Shown here one piece after another: positions 1 through 9,575 of a stretch of 50,327 nucleotides of DNA. Within the stretch, counting starts at the first letter, position 1. Each line of letters opens with the position of its first letter. Position numbers and translations under genes: made by a program. The DNA lies in contig NZ_DRGM01000208.1 in assembly GCF_011050055.1 (NCBI RefSeq), forward strand, positions 1-50,327. The letters are read 5' to 3'. Below the pieces are notes generated by a model. It was not told the DNA's origin and ran no database searches. It saw only the letters and a program-made list of their open reading frames with translations. This DNA comes from Pseudoalteromonas prydzensis (GTDB lineage: Bacteria > Pseudomonadota > Gammaproteobacteria > Enterobacterales > Alteromonadaceae).

Positions 1-618
1 GCCTGTGCGGCAGTGAACCGTTCTGCCATTAATTGATAGCAACTTAACGCTTTCTAAGCTGCCTGTGCGGCAGTGAACGGAACGTTGCTGCGCCTACGTA
101 CACGTAGAACTTTCTAAGCTGCCTGTGCGGCAGTGAACGAGGTTGCAAACGGTGCCGGACGAGTACAACATTTCTAAGCTGCCTGTGCGGCAGTGAACGC
201 CACTTTAGCGATACGCGATACAGCTCGAGCTTTCTAAGCTGCCTGTGCGGCAGTGAACGCGAGGGTGATGTTGTTCTTGATGCCTTTGGTTTTCTAAGCT
301 GCCTGTGCGGCAGTGAACTACTGAGTATGCATATTCAATTAATGATGAATTTTCTAAGCTGCCTGTGCGGCAGTGAACGTGACGGGATTGTAAGCGAGCC
401 ACAGCACAATTTTCTAAGCTGCCTGTGCGGCAGTGAACAGCTTGAAGATAGAGCGCTTTATAGCAAAGAATTTCTAAGCTGCCTGTGCGGCAGTGAACCA
501 GCTTGTTAGGAATTTGCGTAATGATGTTGCTTTCTAAGCTGCCTGTGCGGCAGTGAACGATGCCTTAACTGAGCTTTGGCAACACTCACCTTTCTAAGCT
601 GCCTGTGCGGCAGTGAAC
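1..618 (-). CRISPR. Type I-F CRISPR array, truncated by the window edge
   Basis: Eleven copies of a 28-base repeat occur at an exact 60-base period. Ten are complete (51-78, 111-138, and so on to 591-618) and one is partial (1-18). They enclose ten spacers of 32 bases at 19-50, 79-110 and so on to 559-590. On the minus strand the repeat begins GTTCACTGCCGCAC and ends AGGCAGCTTAGAAA, which is the classical type I-F repeat with its inverted GCTGCC/GGCAGC-like stem. All visible repeats look identical and all spacers differ. The I-F orientation puts the leader on the right, next to cas6f, so 559-590 would be the newest spacer. The distal end lies outside the window. Invariant repeats and uniform spacing suggest a maintained array. 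Confidence 0.98.
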
Positions 619-748
619 TATAGAATATCAGCATAAAAATAAGTTACAACAGGCCGTTAGGGTAAATATGCTAATTTTACCTTATAAAAAATGACCTATT
701 GTAACTTGCTGTTTTTATATCATATTTTTAAAGAGCAAAAATAAAGGG
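619..748 (-). promoter_or_regulatory. CRISPR leader between cas6f and the array
   Basis: This AT-rich, gene-free stretch lies between the leader-proximal repeat and the cas6f stop. It holds nested inverted repeats. AAGTTACAACAGG (641-653) pairs with CCTATTGTAACTT (695-707) with one mismatch, and GGTAAA (661-666) pairs with TTTACC (676-681) inside it. A weak promoter-like pair on the minus strand (TTGTAA, 16 bases, TATTCT) would start transcription at the first repeat. Type I-F leaders generally drive pre-crRNA synthesis and help spacer integration; this specific structure was not tested. Confidence 0.6.
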
Positions 749-1300
749 TTAAAACCAAGGTATCGTGGCGGTGTTACTTAGACCATAAGTGTTAAACGTA
801 CCGCTATTTGGTTCGTCTTTAATCTCACTAAACGCAAAAAATTTACGATGTACCTGCTCCGTCGAACTACTAAACAAATCTAGATAAGGATTATCAAAGC
901 CTTGGCTTAACATTTTCACCTTGTATCGTTTTTCCCCCTCTTTGTCGATACTACCTCTAGCAATCAAGCGCCTTAGTTTTGCTTTACTTAAATTACTTCT
1001 CTTTTCAAAAATAACACGATACTGGGTATTTTCAGGGACAGGTAAAATATCACTTTGTTGACAATAGCCACTTAATGGCCCTAACCAGTTTAAACCTTGA
1101 AAGTCATTTAGCAAACTTGCTTCACCGTGAATACGAAATACCCTACCGAGTTTTAAATGCGCTTTTGGGAAACTAATACCTATTTGATTTGTTTTTAATT
1201 GTACAAGCGCTTTATGAAACTTGGTAAACACTTTACTGCTAAGTTCTGCTTCTCGCATTTCAGCATCAGGTTTTAGTTGTAGTTCAATATAAGAATTCAT
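749..1300 (-). CDS. cas6f: Cas6f (Csy4) pre-crRNA endoribonuclease
   Basis: 183 residues, the usual Csy4 length. Cas6f binds the repeat hairpin, cuts at its 3' base and stays bound as the cap of the effector complex. The N-terminus reads [12 protein letters not shown] and then FHKALVQ, which places a histidine at residue 29, the position of the catalytic His in Pseudomonas Csy4. An arginine-rich helix ([12 protein letters not shown]) near residues 105-116 matches the helix that reads the RNA major groove. An aromatic-rich C-terminus ([10 protein letters not shown]) follows. A strong AGGAGG site precedes the ATG, 8 bases after the cas5fv stop, so the gene is in the cas operon and lies next to its own array. 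Confidence 0.95.
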   Translation of the reverse strand: MNSYIELQLKPDAEMREAELSSKVFTKFHKALVQLKTNQIGISFPKAHLKLGRVFRIHGEASLLNDFQGLNWLGPLSGYCQQSDILPVPENTQYRVIFEKRSNLSKAKLRRLIARGSIDKEGEKRYKVKMLSQGFDNPYLDLFSSSTEQVHRKFFAFSEIKDEPNSGTFNTYGLSNTATIPWF

Positions 1301-1308
1301 GCATCCTC

Positions 1309-2319
1309 CTAAACTCGAATATTTGAAACATAGGCAAGGCCTTTTTTACCTAAGTAAAAACTCGATATACCTGCATTCTCAATTAGCGTCTTAATTTCAA
1401 GACCTTTATCACGATCTACATCAATAACGATTTCGAGCTGGCCACTGGCTTTAGTCATCATGGAAGTGACCTCCCCTTGCCCTTTTATTTTCTCCTTTTT
1501 AATAAAAGGATTACCCCAAATAGTTTTTTTTGGCCCCGTTGTATAACGATCCATGAAGTCTTTCTTAGTAAAGCCCCGTTTTGAAATACCACTAATTCCA
1601 CCCGCTTTAGTTTTTGCAGAAGCCATATCATATTTTCCTTCTAAACGCGCTAATTGTAAGTACAGCGCTGAACAATAAAGACTAACAGTCATGACTTGTC
1701 CTTTTTTAGTAAAATATTCGATGTCAGGAAAAACCGTTCTAAGTAAATCAACAGCCTTTGCAACTTCACCTTCATTTTCCTGTGGTTTCTCTTTATTTAA
1801 AAGCTCTAAGCGACTCATAATACTAAGCGGATCAAGTTGTATATTTTCTTCAATTTCTAAATCATCAACTATAAAGTTGCATAGTGTTGAAAGATCTAAA
1901 CCTAGTACACTCCAAAATAATGACGAATAATCTGACGTAAAAACTGGATCTGTCACTTTAATCATCCCTGTGAATGAGTTTTGATCTGTACTGCCATTCA
2001 TGTTGCGGATAAATGTCATTTCATTAGTCAATTGTGGTTTATCCGTAAAAGTCACCTTACTTTCTAGATCTTCAAAATAGTAAGTATCTTCGTACATTTT
2101 GCTGCGTGCCTGATAGAGCTTACGCTGATCTCCAATTAATCGATTTAATAGCCCCATTACAGTATCTAATGTATTTTCACAAACTATAAAATTACCCTCT
2201 TTTTTAAGGTTGGTCATAGAGCCTAAAAACTCTCTGCCTCTTTTAGGCAGAGGCTCATTATTGGAGCCACCTAAAAATGAGTTACGCCAACATGAATCAT
2301 AATCAATCATTATTTTCAT
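1309..2319 (-). CDS. cas5fv: Cas5fv, Cas5-like subunit of the I-F2 effector
   Basis: 336 residues. It sits between the Cas7-like gene and cas6f, the place held by Cas5fv in the minimal I-F system of Shewanella putrefaciens. It opens with a Cas5/RAMP-like first strand ([18 protein letters not shown]) and ends with a glycine-bearing strand pair ([15 protein letters not shown]). The middle (about residues 60-220) is helical and acidic. In the Shewanella protein a helical insertion takes over PAM recognition and R-loop stabilisation from the missing large subunit; assigning that role here is inference by family. An AGGTGG site lies just before the ATG, 8 bases after the cas7fv stop. The assignment rests on position, length and overall pattern rather than on one diagnostic motif. 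Confidence 0.85.
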   Translation of the reverse strand: MKIMIDYDSCWRNSFLGGSNNEPLPKRGREFLGSMTNLKKEGNFIVCENTLDTVMGLLNRLIGDQRKLYQARSKMYEDTYYFEDLESKVTFTDKPQLTNEMTFIRNMNGSTDQNSFTGMIKVTDPVFTSDYSSLFWSVLGLDLSTLCNFIVDDLEIEENIQLDPLSIMSRLELLNKEKPQENEGEVAKAVDLLRTVFPDIEYFTKKGQVMTVSLYCSALYLQLARLEGKYDMASAKTKAGGISGISKRGFTKKDFMDRYTTGPKKTIWGNPFIKKEKIKGQGEVTSMMTKASGQLEIVIDVDRDKGLEIKTLIENAGISSFYLGKKGLAYVSNIRV

Positions 2320-2327
2320 ATTACCAC

Positions 2328-3275
2328 CTACTTCGCGTAGAAATATTGGGCGTACTGCGATTGTGGTTCAGCAACAATTTCAGACTCATCACGCTTAATA
2401 CGCATCATTTTATGGCTATCGTTATAGTCAACAGTAATTTCATCAACATACATATAACCCTTAGCTTGGCGAATACTTAAGTCAGTAATGCGTGACAAAG
2501 TGTGCTCAATAATTGCCTGAACTGCATGATCATTTAGCAAAATGCCACACTCACCTTCTTCGAAAATAGTGCCTTTGCGAACGTAGTTATTGTGGAAAGT
2601 CGCGACTGGATTTAATGATGGGTTTAATTCTTGGATAAAGTTTTGCACAGTTGCTGCAATTTTTTCGCCTTGACCTTCTTTTATAATCATACTGGCACGA
2701 TCAAACTTTTTATCTAACGAAATAAATTGCAATTGTTCGATGCTGATAGAACCATAAGAAATATACTCTGTATCACCAAATGTCGTTTTAGAGAAAAATG
2801 ATGAGTTGTCACGCTCACCTGCCTGACCAAACTGCTCAAAGTTGCCGTTGCCCAATTGATCTACAAAATCTTCTATAAGTAAAGGACTTGTCCTTTTACA
2901 TTGACTTGAAGGGACAACATAACCACGAATAAGTCCTGTAATTGAAGCTAGAACTTTCTCTAAATTTTTATCTGCAGCAAAATGTAAGTCAAATGCTTGA
3001 TCCTTAAAAAGGTGATGACGAATACAGTTTTGACTTATGTATAACGGTGTTTTTTTAAAATCAATATCGGTTGCCTCTTTTTTGTATTTGTAGCCCGTTT
3101 CATCCTTTATCTTTCCTGTTAAGTTTGTATAACCTCTAAGCTTTGGAAGAGTATGGTTGTCAACAGTCTTACCACTATCACCCGTTAATGTTGTTGGCCC
3201 ATTCCAATTCACAACACCATGACCTATTGCTTTAATTTTGAAATCAACACTTTTAATTCCAGTTACTTTTTCCAT
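2328..3275 (-). CDS. cas7fv: Cas7fv, crRNA-backbone subunit of the I-F2 effector
   Basis: 315 residues. Cas7fv polymerises along the spacer part of the crRNA to form the Cascade backbone. The start [20 protein letters not shown] followed by [10 protein letters not shown] is characteristic of the I-Fv Cas7-like protein and differs from canonical Csy3. Family members are about 310-320 residues. The ATG follows a GAGGA site embedded in the end of cas2-3, with 3 bases between stop and start, which implies translational coupling. The gene is followed closely by cas5fv. No Cas8f gene lies between or around these genes, which fits I-F2. Confidence 0.9.
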   Translation of the reverse strand: MEKVTGIKSVDFKIKAIGHGVVNWNGPTTLTGDSGKTVDNHTLPKLRGYTNLTGKIKDETGYKYKKEATDIDFKKTPLYISQNCIRHHLFKDQAFDLHFAADKNLEKVLASITGLIRGYVVPSSQCKRTSPLLIEDFVDQLGNGNFEQFGQAGERDNSSFFSKTTFGDTEYISYGSISIEQLQFISLDKKFDRASMIIKEGQGEKIAATVQNFIQELNPSLNPVATFHNNYVRKGTIFEEGECGILLNDHAVQAIIEHTLSRITDLSIRQAKGYMYVDEITVDYNDSHKMMRIKRDESEIVAEPQSQYAQYFYAK

Positions 3276-3278
3276 GAT

Positions 3279-6212
3279 TTATTCCTCATCTTCTGTTGTT
3301 TGATTAATTTGTTTAATTGACATTGCGCCTATAGGTTGTTTATCACATACAGCATAATAAACTGCATGTGGATGGCGCGCGCTTTCACCGCCCACTGCTA
3401 GCAAATCGTTGGTGGTATAACTTAAATAAATGGGTAACTCTGGGTCGCGAGCGTCATTAAGTAACGCATTATCATTATATGGCTTGATGCCACCCATAAT
3501 GTTGTGGTGCTTTTTGAACATGTGCGAAAGCAAGTCTTTATCGCTTTGCTCAAAGCCTCGAATCGCATTGGTTGAATAGGTTAAATTATCAACATCAGTT
3601 TCATCATCGAGTGGTATTGTGTATGCATATTGTTCGAGGTATTGCTGTTCTGGTTGACTCAAATCAACAACGGCCATTTGCACAAAACGATTATCTCCAC
3701 GCAGTGAGCCTTTGCTAATTTTACTGCGTTTCTTTTCTTTGCTCTTTTTAGGTGGAACAATAATGGGGTCAATAATCTTCGCTTTGATTTTTGTAACACT
3801 TGCTTTGAGTGCTGCTACTAAATCACTTTCGATATATTGTTTGGTAACCTCAAAACGGTGAAAATTTTTATAAAGTGCATAAATTTCAGGTAACTTGAAC
3901 GCCTTACCATCTAATGAATTAGATAAATATTGATACCATTCACGCACAGATTTAAGTACATGTAACTTTGATAAGAAACGTGATGCTGGGCTATTACCTT
4001 TTGAGGCTGCAATGGATTCTGGCACTGCTAAGGTATAAATATTAACATCTTCGTTTTCACCAAATCGATCTAGTCGCCCTAACCGTTGTAGACAATCTTC
4101 AGCATTGGTTATTTCTGCGACCATGTAATCACAGCTGATATTTAATGACGCCTGAACAATAGGGCCGCTTCGTAGCACTTCAAATTTACGTGTACCACCA
4201 CGTTTATATGATTCAAAAACTTCCTCGAACCATTTTTGCTTATCGCTTTTAATAAATTTAGAGTGTAACAATACTGCATTTTCATTATGCTGGTTATTGA
4301 TAAAACCATTTTGTGCAGTGAGTGCCATATTGCTAATAACAAAGGTGCAGTCACTTTGCGGGGTAAATAATGGGTTGCTGTCATCAAGCTTGGTATCGTC
4401 AAATATTTTAAAATCGAGTTGGTACTGGCTTTGATTAAACGATGGCATTTCTATGATGTCATCGGGGTGAATACCAAGTAACTCTTCAACAAATACATAA
4501 TGAGGAGTAGCAGACACTAATAAAGTATTAGCTTGCTGTTCTTTAATTTTTTTAGCCGTGATCAACTCTGCAAAAAGCAAGTTAAACGCGGGCATATTTA
4601 CGTATTCATGGAACTCATCAAAAACAACGTGGTTATTTAAAAAATCGATGAGTGTATTAGCATTTGTGTGGCTAATTACGGAACCCAAAATTTGGTCTAT
4701 CGTGGTAATCACAATATCACCAGAGAAGTTTTCACCTTCAGGGATCGGATTATCCCATTGGTTTTGAAATTTAAACTCACCTGTGTTTATTTCGATCGTA
4801 CTATTAGGTAGATATTGTTCTGAGGTTAATTCATAAAACAAGCCTTGGCAGACTTGTACTCGTGGGCAGACCCAAATAATACGTTTTGCGCCTTGTAGCT
4901 TTGCCCACTCCAACGCTATTTTAGTCTTACCACAACCTGCAGCACCCGCTAATACTGCAACATTCTCAGCACTGGTTAACTGCTTCGCAATATAACTTTG
5001 CTTAATACTGCGCTTACTATTAGGATAAAACGCACTTAGACAAGTTTCAATATTTGAGGTAAGAGTAGAATCGACCTCTAGTAGCTCACTCACCTTTTCA
5101 TCAAGGGTATGCTGTAATATAGCTTCGTGTAACTCTGCCGCACTCAAGGCTGAAATAATTCTGTCGGCAGTGATAACACATGTCCTTACAATATTATTTA
5201 ACGCGTTTATTTTTACGTTACTACGATTTGCTGAAATAGTCTCTTCTAGTTCATACTCTTTGTAACTAGGCGTATAAAAAGAGCTTGAAATGGTAAACTC
5301 CTGCTCTGCAACTGCTTCATTATTGAAAGCTTTTCCCAAAGCTGAGATTGCTGCTGAGCGATACTTTTTGTCTATCCCCATGACTTGGCTTAATAAGGCT
5401 TGTGCTTGGCCTAAAATATCGTGCAGTAAAACACCTTTTTGATTAGCTATTAGCTTTTTTCCAATATCTTTATAAGTTGTAAAACTATCTTTATCTTTAC
5501 GGTATGGCTTAGCATGATGCCAATAGATAGCATGTTTTATGGATTCTTTATTACTTAGGTTAATTGTTTTTAATTCAACACTGTCTAGAAGATGGTAAAG
5601 CAATAAAGACACTTCATTATGCCTAGGGTGCTTTTCAAAACTAAATTTAGCGTCATCGATATGCTGTCCATCTTCAGGCACATAGTTCTTCTTTTTAGGA
5701 TTAGTAACCCATTCTTGAAATTTAGGATCTATTTTCCCTAAGTCATGAAGGCAACCTGCTATGAAATTCACAGCTGTAAATTGTGTGCTCTCAGGAAATA
5801 ACTTTTTATGTAATTGCTCTGCAAAATATCCAACTGCAAACAAGTGTTCTGATAAGGGCTGCAATTTTGTATTGGCATAAAGCACACCTGTTTTTGGTTT
5901 ATCGGTAATGACATCCATAATAACCTCTTTTGCTGTTGTATTAACAGGCACTACGCCCTGCTCATTAAATTTTGATTTTGACCCCACCACCCACAAAAAC
6001 TGGCTACGTGAACGACTTCTGATCCAGTGGCAGCTTACGGCGGTGCTTTTGCTGGCGGTTTTGCGGAGCATTTTTTTAACGGTTAATAGGCCGTCTTCGG
6101 TGATCAGGGTTTGCCAGGTGTTGTCGCCTATGCGGTTGGCAAAGGCATCGAGTACGCGGCGGGTTTTCTTTAAGGCATTTTTTTCGCATTGCGATATAAA
6201 AGTGACCATCAT
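3279..6212 (-). CDS. cas2-3: Cas2-Cas3 fusion nuclease-helicase (type I-F)
   Basis: 977 residues with all expected blocks. A Cas2 domain occupies about residues 1-95. The HD nuclease follows, with HDLGKID at 156-162 and a second histidine cluster ([11 protein letters not shown]) near 230-240. The SF2 helicase has Walker [10 protein letters not shown] (422-430), TTIDQ (503-507), the Walker B variant DEFH (532-535), VSATP (566-570) and motif [12 protein letters not shown] (709-718). In I-F systems this protein joins Cas1 for spacer integration and degrades target DNA after recruitment by the effector. An AGAAGG site stands 9 bases before the ATG. The first about 250 bases of the gene are clearly richer in GC than the rest. 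Nothing looks broken. Confidence 0.96.
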   Translation of the reverse strand: MMVTFISQCEKNALKKTRRVLDAFANRIGDNTWQTLITEDGLLTVKKMLRKTASKSTAVSCHWIRSRSRSQFLWVVGSKSKFNEQGVVPVNTTAKEVIMDVITDKPKTGVLYANTKLQPLSEHLFAVGYFAEQLHKKLFPESTQFTAVNFIAGCLHDLGKIDPKFQEWVTNPKKKNYVPEDGQHIDDAKFSFEKHPRHNEVSLLLYHLLDSVELKTINLSNKESIKHAIYWHHAKPYRKDKDSFTTYKDIGKKLIANQKGVLLHDILGQAQALLSQVMGIDKKYRSAAISALGKAFNNEAVAEQEFTISSSFYTPSYKEYELEETISANRSNVKINALNNIVRTCVITADRIISALSAAELHEAILQHTLDEKVSELLEVDSTLTSNIETCLSAFYPNSKRSIKQSYIAKQLTSAENVAVLAGAAGCGKTKIALEWAKLQGAKRIIWVCPRVQVCQGLFYELTSEQYLPNSTIEINTGEFKFQNQWDNPIPEGENFSGDIVITTIDQILGSVISHTNANTLIDFLNNHVVFDEFHEYVNMPAFNLLFAELITAKKIKEQQANTLLVSATPHYVFVEELLGIHPDDIIEMPSFNQSQYQLDFKIFDDTKLDDSNPLFTPQSDCTFVISNMALTAQNGFINNQHNENAVLLHSKFIKSDKQKWFEEVFESYKRGGTRKFEVLRSGPIVQASLNISCDYMVAEITNAEDCLQRLGRLDRFGENEDVNIYTLAVPESIAASKGNSPASRFLSKLHVLKSVREWYQYLSNSLDGKAFKLPEIYALYKNFHRFEVTKQYIESDLVAALKASVTKIKAKIIDPIIVPPKKSKEKKRSKISKGSLRGDNRFVQMAVVDLSQPEQQYLEQYAYTIPLDDETDVDNLTYSTNAIRGFEQSDKDLLSHMFKKHHNIMGGIKPYNDNALLNDARDPELPIYLSYTTNDLLAVGGESARHPHAVYYAVCDKQPIGAMSIKQINQTTEDEE

Positions 6213-6263
6213 GGCATTATGCCTTCTGCACTTTGACGCGCTAAAGCACGACCTACAATAAGG

Positions 6264-7232
6264 TTAAGCATGTTCATCAACTCCCAACTCATCTGCCAGA
6301 GCGATGCTTTTTACCGTATCGAACATAAAATCGAGTGCTTTATGATCGGTAAAGGCTTGTAGTATTTGTTGGCGAAATTCTTGCTCGGTGGCGTTTTCTT
6401 TGGCGCAAATAAATGCCCAAGGTAGTACTAATGCGTCTTTTATTAAGTCGGCAATGTCAAACACTAAAGCCCCGCGTCTGGTTTTTCCGTGCATAACGGC
6501 AAAACCATGAGGTATGCCTAACACCCACAAACAACTCGCGGCAAGACCATAAGCTAAGTAGTTGCCATGATTTAAAAAGTCATTGGCTAAGTCGGTACTT
6601 TGATGTTGTCGGGTAAAGTTTTCAGTATTCGTGCTATTTGCAGCAAATTTATAAAGTGCTTTAGTTAGTTGTGCTTCAGTGAGTAGTAAGTCGGATTGTT
6701 TTCTTGCGGCATCTGTTCGGGTATGGAATGTATCTAACGCGTTTTGTATCCGCTCGTTATTAAAGTCAAACCCTTCGTTTTTTAAGTCTCGATCTTTTTG
6801 CCACACTTTTTGTAAAAAGTTGATACGCGCTTGCTGAAACGTTTTTGCCGCTGCTAAACGCTTTTCATCATCAAACCAAAATTGCATCCAACCTTGTAAA
6901 TATTCGGTAGGTCTGTATTCACTTTGTGGTGTCATCCATTCAATTTCACATCCCATATAAAGTGGCGTTGCTCCTCCGCCACTAAACCCAACTAATACAC
7001 CTGCTTGGGCTAACATTCGCATAGCGGCTTGGGTTATTGATGTGCCATTCCCTAATAGAATAACGGTAGTATTGGCGATAGGAATATTAAAATAAAGATT
7101 CTCTTTACTACTTTCAGTCAAGTAAAGCACGCGGCCATCTTTTTGCATTACCCGGCAATATTCCAAATAATAAATATTCGCTCGCTTTGAATGTAAAATT
7201 GCCTTTAAATCTGATGGGCTAAAGTTTTCCAT
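6264..7232 (-). CDS. cas1: Cas1 integrase (type I-F)
   Basis: 322 residues, normal for Cas1f. Cas1 integrates new spacers at the leader end of the array, in I-F as a complex with Cas2-3. The N-terminal half is the beta-rich dimerisation domain. The C-terminal helical domain holds the likely metal ligands E186 (LLLTEAQLTKALYK), H248 (VMHGKTRRG) and an aspartate in the LVFDIADL segment at 259-262. It is the first gene of the cas operon, with AGGA just upstream of the ATG, and cas2-3 starts 51 bases after its stop. Confidence 0.96.
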   Translation of the reverse strand: MENFSPSDLKAILHSKRANIYYLEYCRVMQKDGRVLYLTESSKENLYFNIPIANTTVILLGNGTSITQAAMRMLAQAGVLVGFSGGGATPLYMGCEIEWMTPQSEYRPTEYLQGWMQFWFDDEKRLAAAKTFQQARINFLQKVWQKDRDLKNEGFDFNNERIQNALDTFHTRTDAARKQSDLLLTEAQLTKALYKFAANSTNTENFTRQHQSTDLANDFLNHGNYLAYGLAASCLWVLGIPHGFAVMHGKTRRGALVFDIADLIKDALVLPWAFICAKENATEQEFRQQILQAFTDHKALDFMFDTVKSIALADELGVDEHA

Positions 7233-7332
7233 GCCAATTCCTATTTTTTGAGTTTACTCACTTTAAGGCTGCTTAAACATTTCAACAACACTGTACATTT
7301 ATCACCTGCTGATCTTTTACGCATGTTTTAAA
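7233..7332 (-). promoter_or_regulatory. Probable cas operon promoter region
   Basis: This 100-base gap separates the WYL regulator gene from cas1. It contains the cas1 ribosome binding site and AT-rich sequence. A TTGAAA hexamer on the minus strand could be a -35 element, but I found no convincing partner. The region is the natural place for a cas promoter and for an operator of the upstream WYL regulator. Confidence 0.35.
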
Positions 7333-8178
7333 TCACCATGCCATATAGGGTTTTAGTGCCTCTAAACATTCTGGGCTGAGTATAATTTGCTGGGCTTCGG
7401 GTTTGGCTTGGTAGCTGTCTAGGTGTAATTGCTTTAACAAGTAGAGTAATAATGCGGCGCGTACGTTTATTGTACGTTGGTAACGGCCATTTGGCTGCTT
7501 GCTCATTTGGTGATCAAGCGCAATAATGTGGGCTCGCTCTGGGGTTAAACGTGGATCAGGTTCAATAACAACGTCTAATTGTGTTTGCCATAATGTGTCG
7601 TGACTTTGGTCATATTCGGCATTACCTTCAAATTCATATTCGCCATTAAAACGGGTCAGTACAAAGTCTCTGAAGTCGCGATTTTTCTCGCAATAGGCGC
7701 GTACATGCCAGCGCATACCATCAAACACTAGATTATGCGGGCTTATTATGCGTGATTCAAAATCAGTGCTCGATACCGATGCGTAACCTACATCCACTCT
7801 TAATTGGCTATTAAGTGCTTGTAATACACCCCGTACTTTTTTAGGGGCAATATCAGCAAGTGGTGAATTGAGCCAAGTGAACTGCTGCAAACTGACCGTA
7901 TCTTCACTTTGCTTAGCGATTTTTAAGTATGCACTTAGGTCTAACTCATTTAAGCAAGGGTTAAAATATTCAGTCGCTTGATAACCTTTAAGCGAACTAT
8001 TGTAGCGTAAGAAATCGGGGTGAAACCTAACGTAATCTTGAATGATGTTAGAAGCACTTGAACGACTAATAGCAAAATGTTTTTGCAAGTGGTTGGTCGT
8101 TAACCGCCCTTCCCAATGTACGATTAGTTCAATAAAGTGAAAACGACGTTGGCAAATATAATCAAATTGTGGGGTCAT
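7333..8178 (-). CDS. wHTH-WYL-WCX transcriptional regulator, BrxR/CapW-like
   Basis: 281 residues. An N-terminal winged helix (RLTTNHLQKHFAISRSSASN, residues 25-44) is followed by a WYL domain (about 125-185) whose core reads SPHNLVFDGMRWHVRAYCE, then a C-terminal WCX-like segment. This order, length and the WHVRAYC core match the BrxR/CapW family, dimeric repressors often found beside BREX, CBASS and CRISPR loci and thought to sense a nucleotide-type ligand through WYL. The gene lies immediately upstream of cas1 on the same strand, so control of the cas operon is a reasonable inference. AGGGA precedes the ATG. Confidence 0.85.
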   Translation of the reverse strand: MTPQFDYICQRRFHFIELIVHWEGRLTTNHLQKHFAISRSSASNIIQDYVRFHPDFLRYNSSLKGYQATEYFNPCLNELDLSAYLKIAKQSEDTVSLQQFTWLNSPLADIAPKKVRGVLQALNSQLRVDVGYASVSSTDFESRIISPHNLVFDGMRWHVRAYCEKNRDFRDFVLTRFNGEYEFEGNAEYDQSHDTLWQTQLDVVIEPDPRLTPERAHIIALDHQMSKQPNGRYQRTINVRAALLLYLLKQLHLDSYQAKPEAQQIILSPECLEALKPYMAW

Positions 8179-8243
8179 GCATTCCCTGCACTATTATTTT
8201 TATTGTTGTTAACATAAGTTATCAGAAAAACTATTGTTTACAA

Positions 8244-8261
8244 GCAGAATTCCTTTTCTGC
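8244..8261 (-). terminator. Weak stem-loop after the J-domain gene
   Basis: GCAGAA (8244-8249) can pair with TTCTGC (8256-8261). It lies between the J-domain gene stop and the WYL gene. No clear U run follows on the minus strand, so it may be a weak terminator or an operator for the WYL regulator. Confidence 0.25.
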
Positions 8262-8280
8262 GTGAATGGTTTGTTTTAGA

Positions 8281-9495
8281 TCAAAAATTAAACATACTTT
8301 CGAGCGCGGCTTGAAAAGATGCTGGCATATGGCGTTTGTCTAAAATCCGATCGTTTAGCTCTTCTTTGAGTAATTTTACGGTTGTGCAATAGCCTAAGCG
8401 CTCTGCAATTTCATCACATTCATTATTTAAAGCTGCTATATGATTTGCAAAGTTTTCTTTGATCTGTGCTTTACTACGGCCGTTAAACTTGCGCCATACC
8501 AGTGTATGTTCATCGTTGCCTTGTTTTTGCCTGCGATGAAGCGCATTTAACTCAGCTATTTTATTTTGCAGTAACGGTACTAGGTTTGCTTTGGTTTCTT
8601 CGTCAAAGTCTACATCGTCGTCAAAATGCGTTATATAAAGCTGCAATAAGGTAAAGCCGTCTTTTGCTTTGCGTGCTTCGCCGAGTTGTTGCATTAACTG
8701 GTGTTTTTCAGCTTTTTTTGCTGGATCTGGCTCTTTATCGGGGTGCAATTTTGACGCTAAACGTTTATACATTTTGTTTAATTGCGAACTCTTAAAGAGT
8801 TTTTCTAATTTTGAGTTTGTCTTTTGTTGTTTAATTTCATCACGATCAAAATGTTCATATTGGTCAAAAAAGTCATCCCAATCTTCATCATCGCTATACG
8901 CATCGCCGGCATTAAACGCTTCATCAGTGCTGTTCGGCTCATGCTCTGCGTTATCACCCAAGCCTTGTTCATCTAAGTGTTGATAAAGCAGTTTAGGATC
9001 AAGCGTAATTTCCTTTAATTGTTCATCGGTTAATTCTAAACCAGGAAAATCTTGCTGTAGCATGGCCCTGAACATATTCAACTCAGATGCGGGAATCTCG
9101 TTTACCGCGGCTTGGTTGTGCTTATCCAGCTGTGAGCGAAATGTATGTGATATTGCAGCCATATCTAAGTCACCTGTAAACGGGTGATTTGATAGATAAT
9201 CTAAATCTGCATTTATCCAATCCACCAATTCACTTCGCTGCTCAACAGTTAAGCTCTTACGTGGAATAAATTGACTTAAATGAATAACTTGCTGTGCAAT
9301 CATCTGTGCTTGATACTGCTCATGCGGCTCTACTTGTTCTTTGAACTGAGTAAATAAACCTTGCTTTTTAGTATCAAAATTAGCGTTGCGCTTAGTGTGT
9401 TTTTCTATGCGTTGCCATAATAGTTCTAACTCAGAGCTTGGCTTTGCTGTGGTTGATTGTTTTACATTTTGTAAAAAAGTAGTGTTTGCTTTCAT
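8281..9495 (-). CDS. J-domain protein of unknown function
   Basis: 404 residues without signal peptide or membrane segment. An HPD motif (KLASKLHPDKEPDP, HPD at 251-253) in a helical setting is the signature of a J domain, which stimulates Hsp70 ATPase. It is internal rather than N-terminal and lacks the Gly/Phe and zinc-finger regions of DnaJ. The preceding segment (about 190-215) is strongly acidic (SDDEDWDDFFDQYEHFDRDE). The C-terminal 100 residues are helical and charged. The gene is the last before the cas/WYL block and on the same strand, 102 bases from the WYL gene. A role as a specialised DnaK co-chaperone is inference, and a link to defence is only positional. Confidence 0.7.
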   Translation of the reverse strand: MKANTTFLQNVKQSTTAKPSSELELLWQRIEKHTKRNANFDTKKQGLFTQFKEQVEPHEQYQAQMIAQQVIHLSQFIPRKSLTVEQRSELVDWINADLDYLSNHPFTGDLDMAAISHTFRSQLDKHNQAAVNEIPASELNMFRAMLQQDFPGLELTDEQLKEITLDPKLLYQHLDEQGLGDNAEHEPNSTDEAFNAGDAYSDDEDWDDFFDQYEHFDRDEIKQQKTNSKLEKLFKSSQLNKMYKRLASKLHPDKEPDPAKKAEKHQLMQQLGEARKAKDGFTLLQLYITHFDDDVDFDEETKANLVPLLQNKIAELNALHRRQKQGNDEHTLVWRKFNGRSKAQIKENFANHIAALNNECDEIAERLGYCTTVKLLKEELNDRILDKRHMPASFQAALESMFNF

Positions 9496-9575
9496 AGCGG
9501 CTCATTTATGCAAATATATACTGACATACTAACATTTTATCCTGGCACTAAAAAAGACGCCTTGACTGATTGTGC

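Noticed and set aside
205..509. Open reading frames of about 60 codons on both strands with repeated CRTGSLE or LSCLCGSE peptides
   Set aside because: They are translations of the CRISPR repeats. The periodic peptide comes from the 60-base repeat-spacer unit.
5908..6261. 117-codon plus-strand reading frame opposite the start of cas2-3
   Set aside because: It is antisense to a well-supported Cas2 domain, has no family pattern and no convincing ribosome binding site.
749..7232. A degraded type I-F system that has lost csy1 and csy2
   Set aside because: The absence of Cas8f is normal for subtype I-F2. The Cas7-like and Cas5-like genes have the I-Fv pattern, tight spacing and intact motifs.
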